Below are positions 10,371-22,711 of a DNA stretch of 64,000 nucleotides, one piece after another. The stretch is from Paulinella micropora (Eukaryota; Cercozoa; Imbricatea; Euglyphida), in the NCBI GenBank assembly GCA_009731375.1, contig BJOX01000236.1, positions 96,182 through 160,181 on the forward strand. Reading direction: 5' to 3'. The notes under the pieces were generated by a model. That model was not told the DNA's origin. It was given only the letters and a program-made list of their open reading frames with translations, and ran no database searches. The position numbers were made by a program, and so were the translations under genes. Numbering within the stretch: the stretch's first letter is position 1; each line of letters starts with the position of its first letter.

Positions 10371-12005
10371 CCCCGCGCGGCCGCCGGAGTGCCCCGCTGC
10401 GCCCACCGGCCTGGCCGAGCCCTGGCTCGACCCCGCGGGCAGCCTTCACAGTGCTGAGCGGGGCGCAGGCGGGGCGCCTCTCCTTCGTGGTGCGGGTGCC
10501 CAGCGACGGCTGGACCGCCCCTTCCCTGCGAGTTCAGTCCGCCAGCGCCTGCCACCTGCTGGCCACGGCGCGCGTGGCGGTGGCCGCCGGCCGCGAGGCG
10601 CCGGGCGGGAACAACACGGCGGGGCTGGGGGAGTGCCGCGTCGTCGACTACGAGGTGGACGCCAACGCCTCGTGTGTCTGCACCGGGGCGGGCGCCTGCG
10701 ACCAGTGGGTGGGCGAGGTCGTCGTGGGAGCCGGCTGCGCCGTGGCCAACGTGCGGCTACCCTTCTTCCTCCTGCTGCCGTTGCTCGAGCCCAACGTCTC
10801 GGTCACGTCGGGCCTGCCCGCGCCGGTGCGCGCCCTGTGCCTGGGCTGGGCCGTGCGGTGGGTCAGCAACCAGTCGCTCGCTTCCGAGCTGGCCTTCGCC
10901 ACCACCGCCACCGGCTGGCTGCTCGCCCCCCTGCAGGCGCCGGCCGGTTCGTTCTGGGGGCAGGGAGAACTCGGCGCGTGGGGCCCGCCCGACTGCGGGC
11001 CCGTGGAGTGCACTCAGCGCTGGTGGGCCCGGGCTACTACGGGCCGTTGCGACAGCGGGGGCGAGGCGGTGCAGCTCGTGTACGAGTTTGCGGCGCAGCA
11101 CGGCCTGTACCCGAACCTGACGTCCCAGGCGCGGCTCCGCTTCGTCTTTCCGGCGCAGGACTGGTGCGAGCTGGAGCTGGGGCTGGCCCCCCCCCACCTC
11201 GTCACTGCTACTGCTCGCCAATAGCAGCACGGAGGAGGCCGCCCGGCTGGATGCCCTGGGCCCCGCGACGGCCGTCGCGGGGGCCGTCGAGGTCACGCAG
11301 CTCTACTACCAGAGCGACGGCTCCTTGGCGTGGCCGTGCTTCCTGGCGCTCGTCGGCGATCAGCGGTACGCCCCCCTGCAGAGCCTGGCGCTGCTGCGCT
11401 ACACGCTGGCGCTGGGGACCACGACGGCCACCGTCGACTACCCCGTGGCCAATTGGACGGGGCAGCACAGCGTCCTCGTCTGCCCGGAGGCCTGGCCGGC
11501 CGCGCCGCCGGGCGCGGCGCCGGGCGCGGACGACGTGACCCTCGTCATGCGCTTGGAAGCCACCTTTGGCCTCGCCCGCCGCCGGCGGCAGGCCGGCGAC
11601 GCCTTGGGGGCCTCGGTGTACTCTACCTGGCGGGGCCGCGTCGTCCAGCCCGCGCCCGGGCTGTCGGCCCTCCTGCCGCCCACGGACGCTCAGCGCCCCC
11701 CGCACCGGCCGCCCTCCTCGTGGCCGCCACTGTGGGCGCCGCTGCTCTGGTTAGCGACGGTCTGCCTGTGTGCGGTAGGTGCGTGCCGGCAGTGCCACTG
11801 CTGTTTCCGCTGCTACAAGACCGTCGTGCTAGGCCTGCCCTGGGCTTCGCCGACGGCGGAAGAAGCCCTGCTGCTTGAGGAAGTGTGGCCGCCGTGCGCC
11901 CGCTGCCGCGAGCTGGGCGAGTGCCGCTGCGAGCTGCAGGTGTGGGCGGACGACCCCTGGTACGAACGGCGCGAGTTCCTGCCGACGCTAGCCGGCTCGC
12001 AGTGA

Positions 12006-12085
12006 GGGCACTAGCCGCCAGACCAGTCACGCCGGGACCGCCTCCTCCTCCGGCGGACCGGCGGCCCGGCGGTCCAGACCCGCCG

Positions 12086-12126
<41 letters not shown>

Positions 12127-12632
12127 GCCGCCTCCNNNNNNNNNNNNNNNNNNNNNNNNNNNNNNNNNNNNNNNNNNNNNNNNNNNNNNNNNNNNNNNNN
12201 NNNNNNNNNNNNNNNNNNNNNNNNNNNNNNNNCGCCGCTGCCCCCCCCCCCTCCCCCGGCCTCGCCTCTCTCGCGCGGGCAGTCTCTCGCTCTCTCTCTC
12301 TCTCGCGCCCTGGGCCGTGGCCACCCTAGGAACTAGCATCTCCTCACGTCAGGCACGCCCTCCGAGCCACCCGGAGTGCTGCTGTGCACTGGTCGGGACG
12401 GGCGAGTGGACGAACTGACACAGAATGTTGTAAGTGATACTAATTTAAAAAAAACTCTTGCCCCCCCCACCTTCATTCCCTCTCCGCGCTCCGTCGCGTG
12501 CCCCCTGGGGCGCTAGGGGCGCGCACCAGCCCCCGCCCCGGCTAGCTGCTCAGCACCGGACCCGGCTAGCTGCTCAGCACCGGACCCGGCCTTACGCACA
12601 CAACCGGGCGGTCCGGCGCCGGGCGCAGCCCT
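12006..12632. other. Spacer between convergent genes, gap and short tandem repeat
   Basis: Contains a long C-run, a 97-base gap (12136-12232), a (TC)n run, a short A-rich stretch near 12445 that could serve 3'-end formation, and two tandem copies of a 24-bp unit starting GCTAGCTGCTCAGCACCGG at 12542-12590. No gene seen. Confidence 0.55.
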
Positions 12633-14776
12633 TCACGCCGCCGCCCCGGGGTCGCTCACGCCCGTGTGGTTCAGGGACAGCAGCCAAAAGCCCACCAGCG
12701 GTACTGGCAATAAGAGTAGCAGGAACCAAGCGACCTTCACCACCACTAGGCAAAACCGCAGGCGCCGCGCCGTGGGGTGCCGCAGACAACGGAGGCAGCA
12801 CCGGCGGCTTTGCTGGCAACACACACAGCCGGCGCGCCGCCGGGGCCCGAGCGGGCGGTAGCGGTGCTTCCGAGTGCTCAGCGCGGAAAAACTAGAGGAC
12901 CGAATCTCGTACAGGACGCTGCAGCACCAGCACATGAGCGCGCAGACCACGACCAGGAAGACCAGGTAGAAACTAAAGGCGATGGTCGTCTTGAGGATCG
13001 GGCCGTCCTGGGCCCGCCAGCGCAGTTCTAGCGACTGATCATCTACCCGGGCCCGCGCCACCAGGGTCCGCCCGGACCGGTGCCAGTCCACGCGGCTGCG
13101 GGCTATGGTCCGGGAGAAATTCTCGAAGCTGCCGTGCAAGGCCGGGTGCCCTACTGCCACGGCCCAGACCTGCCGGCGGCGGCGGCCCGAGCCGGCACAG
13201 AGCTCGTCGCCGCACGGCGTCAGGACCGCGGCGTACGCGGCTGTCTCGGGCTCGTGGAACAGGAACCAGCGCCGGCCGGTGGCGTCGTCCGCGCTGCTGC
13301 GCACCAGCTCCTCGGCCGCCGCCACGGTCTCGACCACGAGCCGCACCCCGGTGCGGCTGAGGCCCCGGGCCAGGGCCACGTCGGCGCTGCGCCTGAATGC
13401 CACGAGCGCCACGTGCTGGCTCTGCTGGACCCAGGGCAGGTGGTGTGAGCCGGACACGAGGTGCGTCACCAGCATGCGCTCGGAGCCGTGTCCCCGCAGC
13501 CTGCCGCTCGCGAGCCAGAGCTCGGTGCGGCCGAGCCCCGGCCGCTGCTGCCAGCCACGGAGCCCCGGGTGGTAGTGCTGGAAGGAACCTAGGGACGCGT
13601 TGCCGCGGCGCACAGCACCGCCTGCGCGTGCAGCAGCGAAGACCCCGTCACTTCCCGCAGCAGCCAGCCCGCATCATTGGTGACCACGTGCGCCGACCAG
13701 TGCCGCCAGGGCTTGGCCCACACAAACTGGTGGTTGTCACACAGCTGCCAGTGCTGCAGCAGCTGGAAGGTGCGCTCGCTGGTGCCGGGCCCCACGTACG
13801 CGCCCATGCTAAAGCCCAGCGCCGTCAGGTCCCACTCGTCTAGCCCCCCCACGTCAGCAGCAAAGCTGGCCAACGCTTGTCGCTGCTCGGCCGCCGGCCG
13901 ACCAATCGTCAACCGTTCGTCCAGTGCTGGCAGGCGCGGGCCGCCCGCCACGCCGCCGAACAGGTCTAGCTCCGTGACCAGCAGCACGAACGCCGTGCTC
14001 TTGTACAAGCTGAAGTCGCGCGCGCTGCCGTCCCACACCCCAGCGAAGTAGCCGAACAGGTCGCGCCGCGGCCCGCTGAGCAGCACGAGGTTCCACGTCA
14101 GCGCGTCGTGCCGTCCCTGGTACCGCATCTGCGGCACGGCCCACAGGCCCGCCTCGCTGCTGTACTGGCGCAGCTGCCGCACCAGCGCCTGCGCGCACTG
14201 CGTGGCCAGCCTGCGAAGCTCGGGCTCGTCCGCCAGGTCGTACAAGTTCACGAGCCCGACCAACGTCCAGGGCGAGTAAACCCCGGAAGCAAATTCATAG
14301 AAACCGACCGCTTGCTTCTCGCGCAGGTAGGCCCAGGTACGTGCCTTCCAGCCGACAGGACAGCGAGGCGGCGCCCAGCCCAGCCTGCACAGCACCGGGG
14401 CCGCCGAAAAGTACAGCAGGAGGTGGTTTTCACTCCAGAACACCGAGCGCTTGTCCCCGGCCGTAAACCACAAGCCTGGCACAGTCAACAAGGCCTCCGT
14501 CAGCACGCTGGCATTCAGCGCGGGCTGGCAGTGCAGGATGCGGACGACGCTGGCTAGCACGAAATCCACCACCGTGCTGCGGCGAAGCTCTTGCGCCAAC
14601 GTCTCTAACTGAGGGGCTGGTAGCGTCCGGTTGTGGCAGGCCAGGACGAGCAGGTCGGCCCAGTAGCCGCTGTCGTTGCGGCGCGTACCGTTATCGTAGT
14701 TGGCCAGCAGCAGCCCGGTGGCGACGTCCCGGCGGTACCGGAAGCCCCTCGCCGAGTCCTCGTACAGCAGGTCCAT
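12633..14776 (-). pseudogene. Membrane-anchored ectoprotein gene, one frameshift
   Basis: Reading leftward, the frame from ATG 14776 (start MDLLYEDSARGF) gives about 390 residues of Trp-, Tyr- and Leu-rich globular sequence with Asn-X-Thr sites. Near 13600 the coding sequence moves to an overlapping frame that continues another 320 residues to 12633. The second part has a Cys-rich region and two hydrophobic segments near the C-terminus (about 12950-13010 and 12680-12740), so the protein is probably anchored with its ends near the membrane. An open extension upstream of 14776 to 14989 is low-complexity and probably not translated. The helical, Trp-rich repeats faintly recall alpha/alpha-barrel glycosidase folds, but I cannot support that call. 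A truncated second copy of the 5' part lies at 16820-17310. Confidence 0.55.
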
Positions 14777-14869
14777 GGCCTGTGCTGCTTCCTGTGACTG
14801 CTCTCGCGCGGCCGCGAGGGGAGATTGCAAAAGAGGGGTGGATAGGGGAGCGAGAGGGGGCGCAAAGGA

Positions 14870-16791
<1,922 letters not shown>

Positions 16792-16819
16792 TTAAAGACT
16801 AATAGTCGCGGCCGGTCTG

Positions 16820-17310
16820 TATTTGTTTTCCGACGCCGAGCGCGTGTCCCCAGCCGTAAACCACAAGCCCGGCAAGGACAACAAGGCGTCCGCTAGCACG
16901 CTGGCATTCAGCGCGGGCTGGCAGTGCAGGATGCGGACGACGCTGGCTAGCACGAAATCTACCACCAGGCTGCTGCAGTTCTTCTGCCAACGTCGCTAGC
17001 TGGGGAGCGGGTAGCGTCCGGTTGTGGCAGGCCAGGACGAGCAGGTCGGCCCAGTAGCCGCTGTCGTTGCGGCGCGTGCCGTGGTCGTAGTTGGCCAGCA
17101 GCAGCCTCGTGACGACGTCCCGGCGGTACCGGAAGCCCCTCGCCGAGTCCTCGTACAGCAGGTCCATGGCCTCTGCTACTTCCTGTGACTGCTCTCGCGC
17201 GGCCGCGAGGGGAGATTGCAAAAGAGGGGTGGATAGGGGAGCGAGAGGGGGGCGCCCCCGGGCAGTACAATAAAACCCCTGGCGTTTTTCCTGTTGTTCC
17301 CTTGGTTCCC
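16820..17310 (-). pseudogene. Truncated duplicate of the 5' part of the 12633-14776 gene
   Basis: Closely matches about 14440-14900, with the same orientation and similar upstream sequence. It encodes the same N-terminus (MDLLYEDSARGF) with substitutions, then loses frame near 16975 and is cut off near 16820, about 30 bases from the stop codon of the zinc-finger/nuclease gene. Confidence 0.8.
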
Positions 17311-18071
17311 GGCTGCCCGCTCTTCACCCTTCCACTTTCCTCTCCCCGCCTTCCTCCCCTTGTTCCTTTGGTTCTGCCCGGCGGGGGGGGGGGGGGGGGG
17401 GGGGGGGAAGGGGGGGGGGGGNNNNNNNNNNNNNNNNNNNNNNNNNNNNNNNNNNNNNNNNNNNNNNNNNNNNNNNNNNNNNNNNNNNNNNNNNNNNNNN
17501 NNNNNNNNNNNNNNNNNNNNNNNNNNNNNNNNNNNNNNNNNNNNNNNNNNNNNNNNNNNNNNNNNNNNNNNNNNNNNNNNNNNNNNNNNNNNNNNNNNNN
17601 NNNNNNNNNNNNNNNNNNNNNNNNNNNNNNNNNNNNNNNNNNNNNNNNTCCCCCCCCCCCCCCTTGCCTGACACCAGGGCAAAAAGTCAGAACAAGGCTA
17701 GCCTCCGTATGCCAACGCTGTACAGTTTACGCAGTAGCTTTGTGATTTATGCAATCACTATTTTAATAGAAACTTGCCGCTCGTAGGGATGAGTGTAATA
17801 AACACCTGAATTTTAAAATAATTTAATAATAGTACAGAGTCTCAGGGAGAAAACATCTGATTTTCGAAATAAAAATAAATTATCTGAATTTTAACTTTGT
17901 AATAATAAAAATTCTGAATTTTAAAATAATTTAATATTTATACTATAGCTAAATACTAAGATTCTCAGAGAGAAAGATAAAAAAGAAGAAAATGTATGAG
18001 GTATGAAGAGTATGAAGATATTAATGGATATTACATATAATATTAGAGTAAGAGAGAAACTAAGACAAGGA

Positions 18072-18103
<32 letters not shown>

Positions 18104-18402
18104 AAAAGAGAGAGAGAGAGAGAGAGAGGTAAAAAGAAGAAAGTGCATGGGGGTATGAGGAGTATGAGGTAATAAGTATGGGGGTATGAGCGTATGGCGG
18201 TATGACGATAATAAATACTTAAATCTAAGATAAAATAGACAGAAAGAGACACTAAATAACTAAGACAAAGAGAGAGAAAGAGATATTAATAGAAAGTGTA
18301 TGGGGTATGAGGGGTATGAGAGTATGGAGGGTATGACCGTAATATATACAATATATTGGGGGTATGACGGGTCTGGTATAATAGATGAGAAAGATTGCAA
18401 GA

Positions 18403-18452
<50 letters not shown>

Positions 18453-18478
18453 CTTTGATCATGCATATGACTAGCCTT

Positions 18479-18510
<32 letters not shown>

Positions 18511-18610
18511 GCGAGGTATGAGAGGGGTATGATATGGGTATAAGGGGCGCTTGAGGGAGAGAGAGAGAGAGAGGAGCATGAGAGGGGTATGACAGGGGTA
18601 TGAGGGGCGC

Positions 18611-18665
<55 letters not shown>

Positions 18666-18774
18666 NNNNNNNNNNNNNNNNNNNNNNNNNNNNNNNNNNN
18701 NNNGGGGTATGACAGGGGTATGACAGGGGTATGACAGGGGTATGACAGGGGTATGAGAGGAGTATGAGGGGCGC

Positions 18775-18868
<94 letters not shown>

Positions 18869-18962
18869 GAGAGGTATGGGACAGGGGTATGACAGAAAGG
18901 GGGGTATGACAGGGGTATGAGAGGGGTATGAGAGGGGTATAACAATGGTATGAGGGTCGCTT

Positions 18963-18996
<34 letters not shown>

Positions 18997-19097
18997 GAGA
19001 GAGAGGAGTACGAGAGGGGTATGACAGGGGTCTGAGCGCTTGAGAGAGAGAGAGAGTGGAGTATGAGAGGGGTATGACAGGGGTATGAGGGGCGCTT

Positions 19098-19149
<52 letters not shown>
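17311..19149. other. Assembly gaps and low-complexity, AT-rich to GA-rich spacer
   Basis: Contains a G-run and a 227-base gap (17422-17648), an AT-rich stretch with direct repeats around CTGAATTTTAA (17800-17930), (GAAA)n and (GA)n at 18063-18127, (TATC)n at 18402-18450, and repeated GA-tracts interleaved with GGGGTATGACA-type units at 18480-19080 that surround a 38-base gap at 18666-18703. An (AT)n tract lies at 19101-19150. No gene seen. Confidence 0.7.
18480..19090 (+). repeat. GA microsatellite plus GGGGTATGA minisatellite
   Basis: Alternating (GA)n tracts and 10-11 bp units of the form GAGGGGTATGA or GACAGGGGTATGA, with GGGCGCTTGAGA recurring at each change. At least five rounds are visible, with a gap inside. 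Confidence 0.8.
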
Positions 19150-19154
<5 letters not shown>

Positions 19155-19546
19155 GTAGAATAGACAGGTCTATCTCGTATATCATAAAACAAGCCTTAGA
19201 AACATAGAAAAACGACATAGGACACATCAAAAACATACATTCAAATATATCAAACACACAAAGACGTAAAACAAAATATGATAAAATCAATACTAAGCCC
19301 TTTGTCATCGAAATGACGACAAAAAACATATTTTACTATCATAAAATATATATAAATTTCATTTATATGTTTTTGTCGTCATTTTGATGAAAAAGGGCTT
19401 AGTATTGATTTTATCATATTTTGTTTTACGTCTTTGTGTGTTTTGATATATTTGAATGTATATTTTTGATGTGTCCTATGTCGTTTTTCTATGTTTCTAA
19501 GGCTTGTTTTATGATATACGAGATAGACCTGTCTATTCTACATAAA
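19150..19546. repeat. Large imperfect palindrome, candidate hairpin telomere or resolution site
   Basis: Left arm 19150-19330 and right arm 19366-19546 are reverse complements over about 181 bases, with only three substitutions and two single-base indels, around an AT-rich centre of 35 bases. The outer ends read TTTATGTAGAATAGAC on the left strand and its complement on the right. The left edge abuts (AT)n; the right edge leads, after 200 bases, to a tyrosine-recombinase gene that resembles telomere resolvases. Resolvases act on such palindromes to make closed hairpin ends, and poxvirus and chlorovirus hairpins also have scattered mismatches. A foldback or MITE-type element inserted at a TA microsatellite is the main alternative. 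Confidence 0.75.
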
Positions 19547-19744
19547 TGATCAGAATACAAGACCCCACAAAAAGGGGAGAATATCATTAAATATTTATTT
19601 TTTTACGTTAAGAAAAAATATAAACAAGTCTATTATATAACATACGACCCGACGGACAACGGGGGGCAGACACGACCGTGAGCGAGTGGCGGGGGGCAAT
19701 AACCGAAGCCAACCAAAGCAACAACAAAGAAATAACGGGGTAGA

Positions 19745-21170
19745 ATGTGGAATGAGAACGACAAAAAATTTGTCAAACAATTGAACATAGCAGACACAGA
19801 GCAAAAAATATATGGTGTCGTATCAAACTTTTTCACGAGTGATGCGAAGCCGTCAAAGGCCTTTCATAATGCTATTTTGTTATTATTTAGTAAAACAACG
19901 ACAGATGACGAAGCACTGAAAGCAATGAAAATTATTCATCCTAAATACGCTATTATTTACCCGAACACGACTTCAAGAAGGCAGAGATTGAGCGAGGTAA
20001 GAACGAGAGCAATAAAACCGAATCAAAGCAAGAAGGTTTATGAAATGAGTAAATTAGATAAATATTTCAATATCAATGAAGACGAACGAATTAAAATAGT
20101 TGAGGGATATAAAAAATATGTAAAAGCAAAAAAACGAGCAAAAAATACAGATTGATGTGCGGGAGGTAATGGCGAAAATGAACGAAATGATTTAAGCAAT
20201 GATCCCTACTTAAAGTTGCTTGCTTGAATGTTAGCAACGGGAGCCCGTCCAGTTGAGATATTCGCGAAAAATACATATGAATTAATACCAGATATGCCGA
20301 GTTGGCTAAGGGTAAATAACTTAGCAAAGAAACGAGAAGGACAAACGAAGAACTGGACTGAGAGGCCTGTTATTCTATTTACTCCCGAATTTACGATAGA
20401 AAAAATTGAAGCAATAAGAAACCACTTTAAGAAAAAGGGGGCGGTTATAATCAACAAAGAGGGACAATTAACAGAAAAACAATTAACTAAACAAACGAAT
20501 AATAAAAGTTTTTCCATGGCTAGCAGATTACACACAGAGAAGCAGTATGTTGAGAAAATTATACGCGAGCCTTTCATATACGAATTTCGCAGACCCGAGA
20601 ACAACGAATTTTAATACTTGGGTAAGTAATGTATTAGGACACGGCGACCTTTTAACAAGTTTTTCGTATTCATGGGTGAATATGGTAGACCCGCGGGAGA
20701 TGATGGAAGAAGGCCTTAAAACCGAACTAGAGGAATTACGAAGAAAAATTGATTTATGTTTGAATATCAAAGGGGCAGAAAGTGAAGACATAGAGGACGA
20801 CGGCAACGACGGCAAATATAAGCCCTTAGGGAAGAAAGGAAGCAGAGCAGAGAAAAATGAATTACTTAATAAAATTTACAACGACCACGGGGGCAAGATA
20901 ACGAATACGGCACTCAGGAAAATTAGCGGAATTGGTGCAAAAATAGTAAATGAGTTTGTCAAGGCAAAAAAGGAAGGAAAGACAGAGACAACAGAGACAA
21001 AGCAGACAGAGACAAAGCAGACAGAGGCAAAGCAGACAGAGACGAAGCAGACAGAGACGAAGCAGACAGAGACGACAAAAGAGCCTGCGGGGTTTAAGTT
21101 GATAGACGAAAACGGCAAAAAACAACCAATACGAAAAAGCGCGAGGCTTAAAAATAAAGTAAAAAAATAA
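19745..21170 (+). pseudogene. Tyrosine recombinase, telomere resolvase-like, with two in-frame TGA and a frameshift
   Basis: Coding starts at ATG 19745. TGA at 20153 and at 20225 interrupt an otherwise open frame, then near 20500 (A-rich run) the frame shifts once and stays open to TAA at 21170; the total is about 470 residues. Visible catalytic signatures are TGARPVEI (first Arg, near 20240), a basic stretch LAKKREG (possible Lys), an Arg in SSMLRKLYAS (near 20545), and LGHGDLLTSFSYS (near 20634), with His nine residues before the candidate nucleophile Tyr. NTWVSNVLGH and the Arg-Pro-x-Glu context recall telomere resolvases more than phage integrases, but this is by eye. The C-terminal part has a Gly-Ile-Gly helix-hairpin-helix-like motif (ISGIGAKIV), five near-perfect TETKQ repeats (20986-21070) and a basic end. 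Both TGAs fall where Trp would fit. Its neighbours are the palindrome upstream and two small leftward genes downstream. Confidence 0.55.
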
Positions 21171-21263
21171 ATAAACTCTCTTTGAAAATGAGGCCGGGGT
21201 TGCCCCCTTTTTTGGTTTTTTTTCGTTTGTAAATTAATAATAACTTTGTGCTTAAAGCACAGA
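21171..21263. other. Short spacer between convergent genes
   Basis: AT-rich spacer between the stop codons of the recombinase gene and the leftward coiled-coil gene, with TTTTTTGGTTTTTTTTCG near 21210. No gene. Confidence 0.5.
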
Positions 21264-21767
21264 TTATACGGAGGACGAAGACGAGGCGGATACTTCCATT
21301 AAAGCAGACGCGTTAGACTTGTTGATTTTTGAGATGACACGGGCGAGAGCATCATTAAAATCAACTCCGGTATTAGTAAAATAAATAACCTTATTATATT
21401 GAGGCTTTTTGAAGCCTTCTGTTTTTCTGTGGCCACCTTGTGCTACCCAATTTTTTACGAGTTTCAATTGAGCGGTGATATGTTCCTGTCGCTGGGTTAA
21501 ATCCTTAGAAATATTAATGTCTTCGTTAATTTCGGTAGCATCTTTAAGAGCCTTTTTAAAGGCTGTTAGTTCTTGCTCTCTTTTAGTTTTTTGGTTTTGT
21601 AAAGAGGCTACTTTATGATTGAAGGCTTTAATGTCTCCTTCGGCCTTTTCAATCCCCGCTTTTATCTCGTCAGTGTCCGTCATTCGCTTACGTCGCTTAA
21701 TCCGCCGTTCCACGTCTTCATTGGTTTCGGGAGCGTTCCGCTGTATAAGGCTTCGGCTGTCGGTCAT
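21264..21767 (-). CDS. Small coiled-coil protein, unknown
   Basis: Intact 167-residue frame ending in TAA. The N-terminal third is charged, with a basic RRIKRRKR patch. The middle (about residues 35-95) has heptad-like spacing of Ile, Leu, Val and Ala and is very likely a coiled coil. The C-terminus is a Ser-rich tail. I do not recognise a family. AT-rich codon use matches the adjacent recombinase, so it probably belongs to the same element. The next leftward gene starts about 90 bases to its right on the same strand. Confidence 0.6.
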   Translation of the reverse strand: MTDSRSLIQRNAPETNEDVERRIKRRKRMTDTDEIKAGIEKAEGDIKAFNHKVASLQNQKTKREQELTAFKKALKDATEINEDINISKDLTQRQEHITAQLKLVKNWVAQGGHRKTEGFKKPQYNKVIYFTNTGVDFNDALARVISKINKSNASALMEVSASSSSSV

Positions 21768-21857
21768 CTTGGTCTCCTTTGTCTCTGGGACTGCGGGACG
21801 ACGGGAGCAAAAAGGCGGGTTTGCTGGTGGCGCGGTAAAAGCGCTAACGATATTATT

Positions 21858-22235
21858 TTATTTTGTGGTCGCGGTGGCGGTTATTATATCGTCAATAACG
21901 GGCTTTATGTCATCCATGTAGGAGTATAAAACGCGCTCGTATTCGTCATACATTACCTTATATTTTTCAGTGTTCGGTAGTTGCTTTAAATTGTCCTTTA
22001 TCTTAATTAATTGTGCGTATGTGTCGGGGTGTGTCGCGTTTAAATAATTGCCAATTTGAGAAATATTTTGTATTGTTTCCTGTGGGGTTGTTGGGGTTGT
22101 TATAATTTCGTTTAAGTAGTCGTTAAGCCTTTTTCTAAATGTTAGGGTGTCGTGGCGTGTGTGAGTGCGGGCGGTGTGTATTACTAAATCAATTTTAGAT
22201 TTAAGGACGGCGTCGCATATGTGGCATTTTAACAT
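21858..22235 (-). CDS. Small C2H2 zinc-finger protein
   Basis: 125 residues from ATG 22235. I prefer this start to one 12 codons upstream because CHIC follows at once and the upstream residues are AT-tract translation. Residues 4-25 form one C2H2 finger (CHICDAVLKSKIDLVIHTARTH). The rest is helical with no motif I know, and it ends in TAA. It is intact, AT-rich and the last gene before the sharp change to GC-rich DNA near 22281. A role in DNA binding or regulation for the AT-rich element is inferred only from the finger. Confidence 0.6.
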   Translation of the reverse strand: MLKCHICDAVLKSKIDLVIHTARTHTRHDTLTFRKRLNDYLNEIITTPTTPQETIQNISQIGNYLNATHPDTYAQLIKIKDNLKQLPNTEKYKVMYDEYERVLYSYMDDIKPVIDDIITATATTK

Positions 22236-22281
22236 ATTATAATTAAACAAATAAATTAATTTTAACAGCACCTGGAATTAA

Positions 22282-22711
22282 CTAGGCAAAACACAACCTG
22301 CGGGGAAGGAGGGAAGGGGGTGGAGCGGGTGGGGAAAAACGGCGTCAGGGGGGCAAGGTGCAGGGGCTGCCCCCCAGCCTGGCATGACTGCGCCCGTCCC
22401 TGGTGCCCCAGGCCTGGCTCTCCAAAGACCACCACTGCCCTGACTGAGCTGCCAGGCCGCGCAGCGAGCGCGGATGACGGCGTCGCTAGGTTCAGCTAGG
22501 GCCCGGGGGGGGAGGCTGGGGCGGAGCGGGCTACGCAGGGAGCGGCGTGCCACGCGCCGCCGGTCTGGGGGTCGAGAGGGGCCTCCCCTCCCCCCAGCCT
22601 CCGGCCGTGCCGGCGCGCGCACGTGCCCCGGGGGGGCGCCCCCGCGGGTGCGCGGGCGGGCGCCCAGGCCAGGCCAGCGGACCCAGCCCCTCCCATCCCT
22701 CCCCCAGAACG
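22282..22711. other. GC-rich spacer beginning exactly at the AT/GC boundary
   Basis: Begins with ACTAGGCAAAACAC, the same 14 bases that stand just before the ATG at 28077, then GC-rich sequence with short G- and C-runs. No gene is convincing before the ATG at 22712. Confidence 0.5.

Larger units (their letters stand above)
5456..12005 (+). pseudogene. Giant type I membrane glycoprotein gene (about 2,150 codons), frame-disrupted
   Basis: A single very long surface protein is spread over three frames. It starts at 5456 with a basic N-terminus and a Leu/Val-rich signal segment (about residues 27-43). A long extracellular region follows, with many Asn-X-Ser/Thr sites and Cys residues. A Ca-binding loop, DTDGDGLVSLSD (near 8985), resembles dockerin or EF-hand loops. 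A mucin-like Ser/Ala/Pro tract at 9820-10370 is built on repeated TCG/TCT codons. Near the C-terminus a hydrophobic segment (about 11700-11790) precedes a Cys-rich cytoplasmic tail ending in TGA at 12003-12005. Breaks are a 68-bp tandem duplication (5583-5718), a 10-base gap (6054-6063), in-frame TAG at 7608 and at 9262, and frame changes near 8510, 10437 and 11190, the last in a C9 run. It is probably displayed on a cell or virion surface; I do not recognise a homologue. Confidence 0.6.

Noticed and set aside
9789-10457. Leu/Val-rich and Arg/Pro-rich open frames over the Ser/Ala/Pro repeat
   Set aside because: Shadow frames of the trinucleotide-based mucin tract; only the Ser frame continues a protein on both sides.
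20862-21125. Cys/Leu/Phe-rich minus-strand ORFs opposite the TETKQ repeats
   Set aside because: Antisense of the Lys/Glu/Thr repeat; no independent support.
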